Below, piece after piece: positions 27,393 to 36,852 of a stretch of 64,000 nucleotides of DNA. This DNA comes from Cupriavidus sp. WKF15. GTDB taxonomy: Bacteria; Pseudomonadota; Gammaproteobacteria; Burkholderiales; Burkholderiaceae. Within the stretch, counting starts at the first letter, position 1; each line of letters opens with the position of its first letter. The stretch lies in NCBI RefSeq assembly GCF_029278605.1, contig NZ_CP119572.1:372001-436000 (forward strand). Direction: 5' to 3'. The notes under the pieces were generated by a model. It was not told the DNA's origin. It saw nothing but the letters and a program-made list of their open reading frames with translations, and made no database searches. Position numbers and translations under genes: made by a program.

Positions 27393-29345
27393 ATGACAAC
27401 GCTCGCACACCAATTTGAACAATATGGCGCCTGGAGAACCGGGGTACTCCAGGCGCTGGCCGAATTCCAGTCGTGGCTGCAGCAGCACGAGCTCTACGAT
27501 GCGACGGCCGAAGAGCGCGTGCAGCGCATCCAGAACGTGCTGCGCAGCGACCGGCTTAAGGTCGCCTTTATTGCCGAGTTCTCGCGCGGCAAGAGCGAAC
27601 TGATCAACGCTATCTTCTTCGCCGACTACGGGCGCCGCATCCTGCCGTCGTCGGCGGGACGCACCACCATGTGCCCGACGGAGCTGCGCTACGACGAGCA
27701 CGAGCCGCCCAGCATCCGCCTGCTGCCGATCGAAACCCGGCTGCAGGAGGCCTCGACCGCGGATTTCCTCGAAGCGGGCACGTCCGCGTCGCACTGGCAT
27801 TCGGTGCCGCTCGACCCATCGTCGCCCGAGGGGATGCTGGCCGCGTTCCAGCATGTGGTCGAGACCATCCGCGTGCCGCCGGCCCAGGCCGAAGCGCTGG
27901 GCCTGTACCACGAGGAAGATCCCGATGCCGCCTACGCGGTGGATGCCGAAGGCATGGTCGAGATCTCGCGCTGGCGCCACGCGGTCATCAATTTCCCGCA
28001 TCCGCTGCTGCGCCAGGGGCTGGTCATTCTCGATACGCCGGGGCTGAACGCGATCGGCACCGAGCCTGAGCTGACGCTGCGCCTGATCCCGGATGCACAC
28101 GTGGTGGTGTTCGTGCTGGCCGCGGACGCCGGCGTGACCAAGAGCGATCTGGAACTCTGGCGCGGGCACGTAGGCGCAGGCCATCGGCGCGGCTGCCTGG
28201 CCGTGCTCAACAAGATCGACGGCCTGTGGGACCCGCTGAAGTCGCAGGCCGAGATCGCGAAGGAGATCTCGGGCCAGGTCACCTCGACGGCGCAAGTGCT
28301 CGGCATCGAGCAGGGGCGCGTCTATCCGGTGTCGGCGCAGAAGGGCCTGGTGGCGAAGGTCACGCATGACCAGACGCTGCTGGCACGCAGTGGCCTGCCG
28401 CATTTCGAGCACGTGCTGTCCGACCAGCTGATCCCGCGCCGGCGCGAGATCGTGGCCGACCAGGTCCACCGCGCGGTGCAGGACATGTCGCGCGGCGCGC
28501 AGCAGCTGCTGCAGAGCCGCCGCCGCGACATCGTCGAGCAGCTGTTCGAGCTGCGCGGCCTGCGCGGCAAGAACCACGCGATGGTCAAGCACATGCTGCT
28601 GCGCGTGCAGAGCGAGAAGGAAGAGTTCGAACAGAGCATCAGCAAGTTCCAGGCCTTGCGCCTGGTGTTCGGCCGCCACAGCGCCGACATCATCAAGAGC
28701 CTGCAACTGCGCGACGTGCGCCGCACCATGCGCACCGCGCGCGAGCAGATGAAGGAGCGATTCTTCTCGCGCGGCCTGCGCGAAGACATGGACGCGCTGT
28801 TCGCGCAGCTCACCACGCTGATCACCGACGCCGACAACAAGATCAGCCAGCTGCACCAGCTCATCGACAGCATGTACCGGCGCTTCAACGCCGAGCACGG
28901 CTTCACGCTGCCCGCGCCGATGCAGTTCGTGACCACGCGCTATGTCGCCGAACTCACCGAGATCCTGCAACTCGTCCAATCGCACTTCGGCGCGGTCAGC
29001 ATGCTGACGCGTTCGCGGCCGAACCTGGTGCAGGGGGCGTTCGATACCATGGCCAGCCGCGTGCTGGAGAATTTCCGCGACCTGAACCGCGATATCGAAG
29101 TCTGGCTCAAGTCCGTGATGACGCCGCTGGAGGCGCAGGTGCGCGAGCACCAGAAGCAGCTGCGCCGCCGCGTGGATTCGATCGAACGCATCCACGAGGC
29201 TACCGACACGCTGGAAAGCCGCATCGCCGACCTGGAGGAGGTGCTCAATGGCCTGGATGAGCGCAGCGGGCGCATCGAGGCCCATGCCCTGCGCATCGTC
29301 CGTCCCGAGGCTGACACCGAAGGCGCGCAACTGGCCGTGGCCTGA
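27393..29345 (+). CDS. Dynamin-family GTPase (bacterial dynamin-like protein)
   Basis: 650 residues. N-terminal GTPase domain: G1 AEFSRGKSELINAIF (about 52-66; the first Gly of GxxxxGKS is Ala), G2 threonines in AGRTTMCPTELRY, G3 ILDTPGLNAIG, G4 VLNKIDGLWD. From about residue 340 the protein is almost entirely helical and charged, with heptad-like stretches resembling the dynamin stalk. Two moderately hydrophobic stretches near the middle could be a membrane-contact paddle. Bacterial dynamins remodel or protect membranes. The longer in-frame ORF back to 27009 overlaps mutM and is rejected. Confidence 0.88.
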   Translation: MTTLAHQFEQYGAWRTGVLQALAEFQSWLQQHELYDATAEERVQRIQNVLRSDRLKVAFIAEFSRGKSELINAIFFADYGRRILPSSAGRTTMCPTELRYDEHEPPSIRLLPIETRLQEASTADFLEAGTSASHWHSVPLDPSSPEGMLAAFQHVVETIRVPPAQAEALGLYHEEDPDAAYAVDAEGMVEISRWRHAVINFPHPLLRQGLVILDTPGLNAIGTEPELTLRLIPDAHVVVFVLAADAGVTKSDLELWRGHVGAGHRRGCLAVLNKIDGLWDPLKSQAEIAKEISGQVTSTAQVLGIEQGRVYPVSAQKGLVAKVTHDQTLLARSGLPHFEHVLSDQLIPRRREIVADQVHRAVQDMSRGAQQLLQSRRRDIVEQLFELRGLRGKNHAMVKHMLLRVQSEKEEFEQSISKFQALRLVFGRHSADIIKSLQLRDVRRTMRTAREQMKERFFSRGLREDMDALFAQLTTLITDADNKISQLHQLIDSMYRRFNAEHGFTLPAPMQFVTTRYVAELTEILQLVQSHFGAVSMLTRSRPNLVQGAFDTMASRVLENFRDLNRDIEVWLKSVMTPLEAQVREHQKQLRRRVDSIERIHEATDTLESRIADLEEVLNGLDERSGRIEAHALRIVRPEADTEGAQLAVA

Positions 29346-29371
29346 TCCCGGGCTGGCCGGTATATCATGTG

Positions 29372-29401
29372 GCGCCGCCTCTGTGCGGCGCTTTTTCTTT
29401 T
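29372..29401 (+). terminator. Terminator after the dynamin-like gene
   Basis: Stem GCGCCGC/GCGGCGC (29372-29378, 29385-29391) with a 6-nt loop, followed by TTTTTCTTTT. It implies that mutY has its own promoter or depends on read-through. Confidence 0.85.
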
Positions 29402-29449
29402 GCGTGGCCCATTTGCCTGCCACGCCATCCACGCGCCCGATTGTCCCCG

Positions 29450-30628
29450 ATGCCCCGCAAGTCCGCCCCCGCAGTCTCGTCCGCCAACGCCGTCGCCGTG
29501 CCGCCCGACATCCAGGTTCCCGCCGGCTTCGGCGCGCGCGTGGTCGACTGGCAGCGCATGCACGGCCGGCATGACCTGCCTTGGCAGAACACGCGCGATC
29601 CATACCGGATCTGGCTTTCGGAGATCATGCTGCAGCAGACGCAGGTGAGCGCGGTCATCGACTACTTCCAGCGCTTCGTCGCGCAGCTACCGACGGTGCA
29701 GGCGCTGGCCGCCGCGCCGGCCGACCAGGTGATGGCGCTGTGGGCGGGGCTGGGCTACTACTCGCGCGCGCGCAACCTGCACCGCTGCGCCATGCAGGTC
29801 GTCAGCGACCATGGGGGCCGGTTTCCGACCGATCCCGCCGTGCTGGCCACGTTGCCGGGCATTGGCCGCTCCACCGCCGCGGCGGTCGCAGCCTTCAGTG
29901 CCGGCGTGCGGTCCCCGATCCTGGACGGCAACGTCAAGCGTGTCTTTGCGCGCTTCTTCGGCATTCACGGCCACCCGGGCGAGCGTGCCATCGAGAAACG
30001 CATGTGGGAGCTGGCCGAGGCCGCGCTGCCCGCAGCGGGGCCGCGCCAGGCTGACGATATGGTGGCCTACACGCAGGGCCTGATGGATCTTGGAGCGACC
30101 GTCTGTTCGCGCGGCAAGCCGGCATGTCTGGCCGATGGCGCGGCGTGCCCGCTGTCGGCGGACTGCGTGGCGCGCCGCGATGGCCTGACCGCTACGCTGC
30201 CGACCCCCAAGCCACGCGCAGCGGTGCCGGAGCGAAGCACCGTGATGGTCATGCTGCGCCATGGGCGCGACGTGCTGCTGCAGTTGCGCCCGGACAGCGG
30301 TGTCTGGGGCGGTTTGTGGAGCCTGCCGGAGATGCCGGTGGCAACGGTGCCGTTCGACGCGGAACTCGCGGAGGAGGACGCGCTGGGCTATGCGCGAGCG
30401 TTCGGCGAACCGTCGCGCGCCGACCTGGCCGGCGAGCTGGTCCATGTCTTCACGCATTTCCGGCTGCTGATCCGCGCGATCCGGGTCGACATGGCGGCGC
30501 TGTCGCTGCGCGAACCGGATTCCGGGCCGGCGCAACGATGGCTGTCGCTCGACGATCTCGACGCGCTTGGCACGCCAGCACCGGTGCGCAAGCTGCTCGA
30601 GACGCAGGCCCGCGGCGGCCTGTTCTGA
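29450..30628 (+). CDS. mutY: A/G-specific adenine glycosylase
   Basis: 392 residues. MutY removes adenine mispaired with 8-oxoguanine. Catalytic Glu in LSEIMLQQTQV, helix-hairpin-helix LPGIGRSTAAAVAAF, catalytic Asp in ILDGNVKRVFARF, an iron-sulfur cysteine set and a C-terminal NUDIX-like 8-oxoG recognition domain (from about 275; WGGLWSLPEMP, VFTHFRLLIR). The cysteine spacing reads C-x6-C-x6-C-x5-C instead of the textbook C-x6-C-x2-C-x5-C. The start at 29450 avoids overlapping the terminator. Confidence 0.95.
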   Translation: MPRKSAPAVSSANAVAVPPDIQVPAGFGARVVDWQRMHGRHDLPWQNTRDPYRIWLSEIMLQQTQVSAVIDYFQRFVAQLPTVQALAAAPADQVMALWAGLGYYSRARNLHRCAMQVVSDHGGRFPTDPAVLATLPGIGRSTAAAVAAFSAGVRSPILDGNVKRVFARFFGIHGHPGERAIEKRMWELAEAALPAAGPRQADDMVAYTQGLMDLGATVCSRGKPACLADGAACPLSADCVARRDGLTATLPTPKPRAAVPERSTVMVMLRHGRDVLLQLRPDSGVWGGLWSLPEMPVATVPFDAELAEEDALGYARAFGEPSRADLAGELVHVFTHFRLLIRAIRVDMAALSLREPDSGPAQRWLSLDDLDALGTPAPVRKLLETQARGGLF

Positions 30629-30647
30629 CGCCGCCGCAGCCAACTCG

Positions 30648-31310
30648 CTACACCATGTGGTGCTGCCGCATGTAGCGGTGCACGATCTCGATGCGCATGC
30701 CCGCATCGGGCAGCTCCATCAGCATCTGCTTGGCCTTGAGCGGCACCGGCAGCAGTTCGCACAGGCGGTTGGTGACCCAGCTCGGGTCGTCCCACAGGTA
30801 GGGTTCGGCGAACGGCATGCGGTCGGGCTGCTCGGCATGCAGCCGCGTGACGATCCGGCGCAGCACTGACAGGCATTCGCCCAGCAGTTCGAGCTTGCAG
30901 TCGATGATGTCGGCGGGCAGCAACTCGACGCTTGCCACGAGCAGCCCGTCGTCACGCTTGCGGTGCTCAAGCACGCGGAAGCGCTGTCGGCCGCGCGTTT
31001 CGATCAGCAGCACGCCAAGCTGCTCCATGTTGCAATCGACGATTTCGGCCAGGCAACCGATCGATTCCGGCACGGTTTGCTTGCCAGGCTGCGCAACTTC
31101 CTCGCCACTGGCAATCAGGCAGACGCCGAACGGCGCTGCATCGCGCAGGCAATTGCGCACCATGTCCACATAGCGCTTCTCGAAAACGCGCAGCGGCAGG
31201 CGGCCATCCGGGAATAGCACCGTGTGCAGTGGAAAGAGGGGCAGGTCATCCAGCGTCGGCGGCGTCGCGTCGACGGGAGTGGTGTGACGGAGAAGGTCTG
31301 TCGAGGACAT
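30648..31310 (-). CDS. Lon N-terminal-domain (LON substrate-binding) protein
   Basis: 220 residues consisting of a stand-alone Lon substrate-binding domain: DLPLFPLHTVLFPDGRLPLRVFEKRY at residues 22-47 and FGVCLIASGEE are typical. No AAA+ or protease domain is present. Such proteins are thought to be adaptors or chaperone-like, but no function is established. It lies 114 bp after rapZ on the same strand and converges with mutY. Confidence 0.85.
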   Translation of the reverse strand: MSSTDLLRHTTPVDATPPTLDDLPLFPLHTVLFPDGRLPLRVFEKRYVDMVRNCLRDAAPFGVCLIASGEEVAQPGKQTVPESIGCLAEIVDCNMEQLGVLLIETRGRQRFRVLEHRKRDDGLLVASVELLPADIIDCKLELLGECLSVLRRIVTRLHAEQPDRMPFAEPYLWDDPSWVTNRLCELLPVPLKAKQMLMELPDAGMRIEIVHRYMRQHHMV

Positions 31311-31424
31311 GCGATGGCTGGCGTTCCACTGGATCGGGGAAACCGGCCGCCGGATCGGGTGCGGCGACCGCCATGGCTGCCAGGGCTTGACTTGCCTGGC
31401 GGCACCGTAGGGCCACGCAGGCGG

Positions 31425-32309
31425 CTATGCTGCCGGTGCGAGCTCGCGGTGTCTTACCAGCACATTACCATGCGCGCGGAAATAGTTGGCGAGCCTTTCC
31501 GCAATATAGACCGAACGGTGCTGTCCGCCGGTGCAGCCGATGGCCACGGTCAGGTAGCTGCGGTTGTCCGCAATGAAACTCGGCAGCCACTTTTCGACAT
31601 AGGCGCGGATGTCTTCGGCCATCGCCAGCACCATCGGCTGGGCCTGGAGGAAGTCGATTACCGGGCCGTCGCGGCCGGTCAGCGGGCGCAGCGCGAGGTC
31701 GTAGTACGGGTTGGGCAGCGAACGCACGTCGAAGACCAGGTCGGCATCGCTGGGTACGCCGTGCTTGAAGCCGAACGACTCGAACAGCAGCGTGAGTCGC
31801 TGGCTGTCTTCGCGGATCAGCTCCTTGATCCAGCTGCGCAGGGTATTGGTGCGCACGTTGCTGGTGTCGATGCGGTGCGCGGACTCGGCCAGCGGGCTCA
31901 GCAGTTCGCGCTCCATCTCGATGGCTTCCATCAGCGCGCGGTCGTTGAACGCCGGATCGCCTTCGGTGCCCGGCGCGCCGTTGGTCAGGATCGACAGCGG
32001 GTGCCGGCGCCGCGTTTCCGAATAGCGCTGCACCAGCGCATCGGTGCTTGCCGTCAGGAACACGACTTCGACCTGATGGGTCTCGGCCAGTTCGCGAACC
32101 GTGTCGGGCAGGTGGTCCAGCGATTCGCGGCTGCGAATGTCGGTGGCCACGCCAAGGTGCGTATAGCCCTCGGCCGCAAGGTAGCGGGCCAGGTCGGGGA
32201 TGAATTGGGCCGGCAGGTTATCGACGCAGTAGTAGCCTGCATCTTCAAGCACGTTCAGTGCGACGGATTTGCCGGAGCCGGAGATGCCGGTGATGAGGAT
32301 GATGCGCAT
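31425..32309 (-). CDS. rapZ: RNase adapter RapZ / P-loop nucleotide-binding protein
   Basis: 294 residues. Walker [13 protein letters not shown] at residues 8-19, the [16 protein letters not shown] segment, and the C-terminal domain with [18 protein letters not shown] and [17 protein letters not shown]. In enterobacteria RapZ senses glucosamine-6-phosphate and guides RNase E to GlmZ; here the sRNA link is unproven. The ATG at 32309 is the family start. A psiF-like gene separates it from hprK. Confidence 0.93.
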   Translation of the reverse strand: MRIILITGISGSGKSVALNVLEDAGYYCVDNLPAQFIPDLARYLAAEGYTHLGVATDIRSRESLDHLPDTVRELAETHQVEVVFLTASTDALVQRYSETRRRHPLSILTNGAPGTEGDPAFNDRALMEAIEMERELLSPLAESAHRIDTSNVRTNTLRSWIKELIREDSQRLTLLFESFGFKHGVPSDADLVFDVRSLPNPYYDLALRPLTGRDGPVIDFLQAQPMVLAMAEDIRAYVEKWLPSFIADNRSYLTVAIGCTGGQHRSVYIAERLANYFRAHGNVLVRHRELAPAA

Positions 32310-32365
32310 AGCATGGAGAGCATAGCATCCGGAGGTGGCCACGTCATGACAGTGGCCTCTCCACG

Positions 32366-32397
32366 CAAAAATGGCGAACCGCCCGGTTCGCCATTCT
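32366..32397 (-). terminator. Terminator after the psiF-like gene
   Basis: Perfect 11-bp stem AATGGCGAACC/GGTTCGCCATT (32370-32380, 32385-32395) with a 4-nt loop; minus-strand readout continues into TTTTTG. Confidence 0.85.
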
Positions 32398-32416
32398 GGT
32401 CAGCATCGGCAGCTGA

Positions 32417-32788
32417 TTACTTCGACAGGCATTCCTTCATGAACGCCTTGTAATCGTCGCCCTTCTTGCCCTTGCCTTCCTTGCTGCAGGCCGACATCTT
32501 TTCCTGCTGGGTCTTGGTCGGCTGCACGCCCTTGGCCGAAAGGCACTGCTTCATGAAGGCCTTGCGATCGTCGCCTTTCTTGTCGCCAGCCTGGTCGTTG
32601 CAGTCCTTCATCTTCTGCTGCTGCGCGGTGGGAGCCTTTGCGGCGGATGCGGGCGCGGCCTTGGGCGCCGCGGCCGGAGCAGCAGGCGTTGCCGGGGTGG
32701 CGGGCGTTGCCGGGGTGGCCGGCTGGGCAAAGGCGCCGGTGGCCAGCAACGGCGTCACCAGCACACACATCGCGATCAGTTTCTTCAT
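32417..32788 (-). CDS. PsiF-repeat periplasmic protein
   Basis: 123 residues: signal peptide (MKKLIAMCVLVTPLLATGAFA), an Ala-Thr-Pro repeat linker built of PAT units, then two PsiF repeats (QQKMKDCNDQAGDKKGDDRK... and QEKMSACSKEGKGKKGDDYK...) each with two cysteines. The E. coli psiF gene is phosphate-starvation inducible; the function is unknown. The gene has its own terminator and a possible operator, so it looks like a separate unit placed between hprK and rapZ. Start 32788 begins the signal peptide. Confidence 0.85.
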   Translation of the reverse strand: MKKLIAMCVLVTPLLATGAFAQPATPATPATPATPAAPAAAPKAAPASAAKAPTAQQQKMKDCNDQAGDKKGDDRKAFMKQCLSAKGVQPTKTQQEKMSACSKEGKGKKGDDYKAFMKECLSK

Positions 32789-32908
32789 GCTTGCTCTCCT
32801 GGCTGTGGAAAACTTCGTGGCCGCATTTTCGCCAGCCAACGGCGGGCGCTGCGGCTACGGACTGGGCTCGATGCCCATTACAGCACAAAACGAGGCATAT
32901 CCCCACCG

Positions 32909-32928
32909 CGTTGACTTATTTGTCAACG
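32909..32928. promoter_or_regulatory. Palindrome CGTTGAC-N6-GTCAACG upstream of the psiF-like gene
   Basis: Perfect 7-bp arms (32909-32915, 32922-32928), 120 bp before the psiF-like start. The minus strand reads TTGACA across one arm, a -35-like hexamer, but no good -10 lies at the right distance. Probably an operator; the regulator is unknown. Confidence 0.45.
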
Positions 32929-32975
32929 CCGATGTAAGCAATTGAAAACGTGCCGCGGCTTGTCGCGATCGCCGC

Positions 32976-33947
32976 TCAGAGCAGGCGGCCCTGTCCGCGC
33001 GAGACCGCGTCGGCCTGCATTGCGGCGCGCTGGCGGTCCATGAAGTCGCGCAGGGTATCGATGCCGCGCAGGCGCAGGATGGTGTTGCGCACGGCGGCCT
33101 CGACCAGCACGGCGAGGTTTCGGCCGGCCGCCACCTGGATCTTGACCATATGGATTGGCAGGCCCAGCACGTCGAGGTACTGGGAGTCGAGCGGCAGGCG
33201 TTCGAACTCGCCGTCGTTGCGGCGCACCAGCTGGACCACCAGCTTCATCTTCATCTTCCGCCGCACGGCGGTCTCGCCGAAGATGGTCTTGATGTCGAGC
33301 AGGCCCAGGCCGCGCACTTCCAGCAGGTTCTGCAGCAGCGGCGGGCAGCGGCCTTCAATGAAATCGGGCCCCAGGCGCACGAAATCCACCGCATCGTCGG
33401 CGACCAGGCCGTGACCGCGCGAGATCAGTTCCAGGCCGAGCTCGCTCTTGCCGAGACCCGACTCGCCCATGATCAGCACGCCCATGCCCAGGATGTCGAG
33501 GAACACGCCGTGCATGGTCACGCGCGGCGCGGAAATGCGCGACAGGTAAAGCCGCAGGTGGTCGATCACCGCCGCCGAGGAGACCGGCGTGGTGAACAGC
33601 GGCGTGGACGAGCGCGTGCAGCGCAGCTCCAGGTCCGGCGGCGGTTCCATGCCGTCGGCCACCACCAGGAACGGCGGCTCGAGCAGGATCAGCTCGCCCA
33701 TCTGGCGCTTGCGGGTCTCGTCGTCCAGGCGCTGGTAATAGGTGATCTCGGGCTTGCCCAGCACCTGGATCCGGTTCGGGTGGATCAGGTTCAGGTGGCC
33801 AACCAGGTCCGCGGCCGAGGTAGCCTCGCGGGCAAACTCCACGTCGAAGGCGCGATCCGCACCCTCCAGGCCAGCCACCCACGAGAGTTTGATGTCGGCT
33901 GCGTTGTCGTCGAAGATCGACTGGGAGGTGACGCCGGTGAGTTCCAT
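32976..33947 (-). CDS. hprK: HPr kinase/phosphorylase
   Basis: 323 residues: N-terminal regulatory domain, then a C-terminal kinase domain with Walker [17 protein letters not shown], the capping [12 protein letters not shown] segment and the HprK signature [16 protein letters not shown]. It phosphorylates and dephosphorylates a serine on HPr. In betaproteobacteria it belongs to an incomplete, regulatory PTS along with PtsN. It lies 74 bp after ptsN. Confidence 0.96.
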   Translation of the reverse strand: MELTGVTSQSIFDDNAADIKLSWVAGLEGADRAFDVEFAREATSAADLVGHLNLIHPNRIQVLGKPEITYYQRLDDETRKRQMGELILLEPPFLVVADGMEPPPDLELRCTRSSTPLFTTPVSSAAVIDHLRLYLSRISAPRVTMHGVFLDILGMGVLIMGESGLGKSELGLELISRGHGLVADDAVDFVRLGPDFIEGRCPPLLQNLLEVRGLGLLDIKTIFGETAVRRKMKMKLVVQLVRRNDGEFERLPLDSQYLDVLGLPIHMVKIQVAAGRNLAVLVEAAVRNTILRLRGIDTLRDFMDRQRAAMQADAVSRGQGRLL

Positions 33948-34021
33948 GCGGTATGACTTTCGGAGCGGGGACCGTGCCGGACTTTACGGTTGTCCGGTCT
34001 GTTGCCAGCCCAGGGGGAGGA

Positions 34022-34477
34022 TCAGGGATGCCACTGCGTCAGGAGTTCGTGAACCGCGTCCGGCGTGGCCAGCGTTGCCAGGCCTTCGCGCATGTCGCGA
34101 TCCGATAGCAGCTGGGCAATTTCGGAAAGGATTTCGAGGTGCTGCTGCGTGGCCTGTTCCGGCACCAGCAAGAAGATCAGCAGCGAGACCGGCTTGCCGT
34201 CCGGCGATTCGAACGGAATCGGCTCCGCCAGCCGCATGAAGGCAGCCAGCGGTTGCTTCAGACCCTTGATGCGTCCATGCGGAATGGCCACGCCCGCGCC
34301 CAGGCCGGTTGAACCCAGCGACTCGCGCGCGAACAGGTTGTCGGTCACGGTCGCCCGCGCCACGCCATGATTGTTCTCGAACAGGAGCCCGGCTTGCTCG
34401 AAGACACGCTTCTTGCTGGTGACGCTGACGTCGAGTTTGATGTTGCCGGGTGGCAGCAGTTTGGCCAAACGATTCAT
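34022..34477 (-). CDS. ptsN: PTS nitrogen-regulatory EIIA
   Basis: 151 residues, a single EIIA-2 domain with the phosphorylated histidine in GVAIPHGRIKGL (about residue 68) and LLIFLLVPEQATQQHLEILSEIA. It links phosphoenolpyruvate flux to nitrogen, potassium and stress control; here it sits between hpf/rpoN and hprK. The ATG at 34477 (MNRLAKLLPPG) matches the family; the upstream open frame to 34705 is not conserved-looking. Confidence 0.95.
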   Translation of the reverse strand: MNRLAKLLPPGNIKLDVSVTSKKRVFEQAGLLFENNHGVARATVTDNLFARESLGSTGLGAGVAIPHGRIKGLKQPLAAFMRLAEPIPFESPDGKPVSLLIFLLVPEQATQQHLEILSEIAQLLSDRDMREGLATLATPDAVHELLTQWHP

Positions 34478-34870
34478 GGGCGATGCGAGGATTTCAGTTA
34501 GCAGGCAGATCGGACTGCTCAGCCCGGAAACGAAGCAGGGCCGGATTGCGGCGAGGCCATGGTTTGCCAGGCGTTCGGCCATTAGTTCGGCCATTATAGA
34601 GCAGCGTCTCCCCTGTTCTTGTGCAATGCAGCGCCGGTCCCTGTAGGTCCCGGCCCGTGCTGGTGCCGCCGCACCAGGGTAGGGCGGGCGCACCGGAGTC
34701 GCCACCGGCTATGTCTTGGAGAGCATACACCGTGCGGCGCCAGTTGCGAACACTTGTGCCAGCGGCCCGGGCAAGGCTGTGGCCGCGGATGCAAAAAAGC
34801 CGCGCTACATGGCGCGGCTTGCTTTTATCAGTCCCTTTTTGAGGGCCAGCCTAACGACTGGCAGGCATGA
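34478..34870. other. hpf-ptsN intergenic region
   Basis: 393 bp with no convincing gene. It contains the hpf terminator at 34793-34826; the remainder to the ptsN start is GC-rich and should hold a separate ptsN promoter, which I could not define. Confidence 0.55.
34793..34826 (-). terminator. Terminator after hpf
   Basis: Perfect 9-bp stem AAGCCGCGC/GCGCGGCTT (34798-34806, 34812-34820) with a 5-nt loop; minus-strand readout ends in a T-run. It separates hpf from ptsN. Confidence 0.88.
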
Positions 34871-35224
34871 TCATTGCTGCTGTAATTGTGACTCGGCCAT
34901 CTGGTACTTGACCGCTTCGCGGTCGTGGCCTTGCACGCGGTCCTTGTAGCGAATCACCTGGCGGTCCAGCTTGTCGACGAGTGCGTCGATGGCCGCATAC
35001 AGGTCTTCGTGGTGGGCTTCGACAAAGATGTCCTTGCCCCGGAGGTGCAGATTGATTTCCGCGTACTGCCGCCTGTCCTTTTCCTTGTGATTGTCGACTG
35101 AGAGTAGCACGCTGACGCCAATGACTTGATCGAAATGCCTGACGATACGCTCCAGCTTCGTTTCCACGTACTCACGCAGAGGGGGCGTGATGTCCAGGTG
35201 GTGTCCACTGATCTTGAAGTTCAT
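34871..35224 (-). CDS. hpf: Ribosome hibernation promoting factor
   Basis: 117 residues of the short HPF/RaiA type: [24 protein letters not shown], central [21 protein letters not shown] and [17 protein letters not shown]. It binds the 30S decoding centre and promotes 100S dimers in stationary phase. Directly downstream of rpoN, the classical arrangement. Confidence 0.95.
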   Translation of the reverse strand: MNFKISGHHLDITPPLREYVETKLERIVRHFDQVIGVSVLLSVDNHKEKDRRQYAEINLHLRGKDIFVEAHHEDLYAAIDALVDKLDRQVIRYKDRVQGHDREAVKYQMAESQLQQQ

Positions 35225-35273
35225 AGCGCTTCTCCTTCTGAAAGAGCTGCACCAGGCAGGCGGTGCAACTCGG

Positions 35274-36752
35274 CTACAAAGTCTTGCGGAGATTGACAGC
35301 AGGGATCTTCAGGGCTTCGCGATACTTGGCGACGGTACGGCGCGCGACGACGAAGCCTTGTTCACCCAGCAATTCGGCAATTCGGCTGTCGGAAAGAGGA
35401 CTCCTCGGGTCTTCGGCTCCTATAAGTTGCTTGATCAAGGCGCGGATGGCCGTTGATGAAGCCGCGCCACCAGTTTCGGTGGACACGTGGCTGCCGAAAA
35501 AGTACTTCAGTTCGAAAGTACCCATTGGCGTTGCCATGTATTTATTAGTCGTCACCCGGGATATGGTTGACTCGTGTAATCCCAGTGTATCGGCAATCTC
35601 CCGCAAAACCAAGGGGCGCATCGCGATTTCGCCATGCGTGAAAAAGTTCTTCTGACGTTCGACAATTGCCTGCGAAACTCGCAGGATCGTGTCGAACCTT
35701 TGCTGGATATTCTTGATCAGCCAGCGCGCTTCCTGCAGCTTCTGCTGCAGGCCGGCCGCGCCGGACTCTCCCTTGGCTCCGCGCAGGATCTGCGCATACA
35801 TATCGTTGATGCGCAGGCGCGGCATCACGTCCGGGTTGAGCTGCGCGATCCATCCGCCGCCGCCCTTGCGCACGAACACGTCCGGCACCACGAAGTCGGC
35901 TTCGGGGCGGCTGTACGCGTGGCCCGGATATGGCGCGAGCGAGCGGATCAATTCGTGGGCGGCCTTGAGCGCCGCTTCGTCCACCTGCAGTGCTTTTTTC
36001 AACCGCGTGTAGTCGCGCACGGCAAGCAGTTCCAGGTGATGGTTGACGATCGACAATGCCAGCTCGCGCTGCGGGTGCTGCAGCCGGCGCAGCTGCAGGG
36101 TCAGGCATTCGGCGGCATTGCGCGCGCCTACGCCGGGCGGGTCGAAGCTTTGCAGCAGCGCGAGTATGGCCTGCACTTCCTCGACCTCGAATTCGAGTTC
36201 CTCGGGCAGCTCGGCGCAGATCTCCTCTAGCGACGCGCTCAGGTAGCCGTCGTCGTCGAGCGATTCGATCAGGAAGATCGCGAGCCCCTTGTCACGTGTA
36301 GAGATCTTCAGCGGCGCGAGCTGTTCCATCAGGTGTTCGCGCAGGGTGGGCTCGGCATCGCGCAACTGCATGGGCGTCTTCTCGTCGTCATCGCCCTGCG
36401 GGCGCCGCGCGAAATCGTCCAGGCTCCAGTCGCTGCCGTAATCGTCGCCACCGCTGTCACTGTAGCCTTCTTCATCTGCGCCCGCGCCGTTGGCGTTTGC
36501 TTCGCCATTGCCCTGCGGTTCCGCTGGTGCGGGTGCCGGTGCGCTCTGCAGATTGACCGAGCCGTCCGCAGCCACGCGCAGCGGGCTTTCGATCCAGTCG
36601 TTCTCGCGCTCGAGCAGCGGGTTTTCGGTCAGGGCCTGCTCGACTTCCTGCTGCAGTTCCAGCGTGGAAAGCTGCAGCAGCCGGATCGACTGCTGCAATT
36701 GCGGCGTGAGGGCAAGATGCTGGGAGAGGCGGAGCTGTAGCGACGGTTTCAT
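35274..36752 (-). CDS. rpoN: RNA polymerase sigma-54 factor
   Basis: 492 residues. Region I is Gln/Leu-rich ([35 protein letters not shown]), region II acidic (about 60-130), then the core-binding domain, the helix-turn-helix [20 protein letters not shown] and the RpoN box [10 protein letters not shown] near the C-terminus. It transcribes from -24/-12 promoters with AAA+ activators such as NtrC. At least two good sigma-54 promoters occur in this window (nrtA, amino-acid binding protein). Confidence 0.97.
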   Translation of the reverse strand: MKPSLQLRLSQHLALTPQLQQSIRLLQLSTLELQQEVEQALTENPLLERENDWIESPLRVAADGSVNLQSAPAPAPAEPQGNGEANANGAGADEEGYSDSGGDDYGSDWSLDDFARRPQGDDDEKTPMQLRDAEPTLREHLMEQLAPLKISTRDKGLAIFLIESLDDDGYLSASLEEICAELPEELEFEVEEVQAILALLQSFDPPGVGARNAAECLTLQLRRLQHPQRELALSIVNHHLELLAVRDYTRLKKALQVDEAALKAAHELIRSLAPYPGHAYSRPEADFVVPDVFVRKGGGGWIAQLNPDVMPRLRINDMYAQILRGAKGESGAAGLQQKLQEARWLIKNIQQRFDTILRVSQAIVERQKNFFTHGEIAMRPLVLREIADTLGLHESTISRVTTNKYMATPMGTFELKYFFGSHVSTETGGAASSTAIRALIKQLIGAEDPRSPLSDSRIAELLGEQGFVVARRTVAKYREALKIPAVNLRKTL

Positions 36753-36852
36753 GCGACCTATTCTATGCGCATCTTCCCGTTGTTGGAACGGAAATTGCTA
36801 TCGCTGATGCTGCCTGATCGTCTCTGCCAAGGGGACAGTTTCTGCCCCGGCT

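Noticed and set aside
27318..29603. 761-codon minus-strand frame opposite the dynamin-like gene
   Set aside because: Shadow of the dynamin-like CDS, which has clear GTPase motifs on the + strand.
34478..34705. N-terminal extension of ptsN
   Set aside because: The upstream 76 codons resemble no EIIA protein and the internal ATG at 34477 gives the exact family length.
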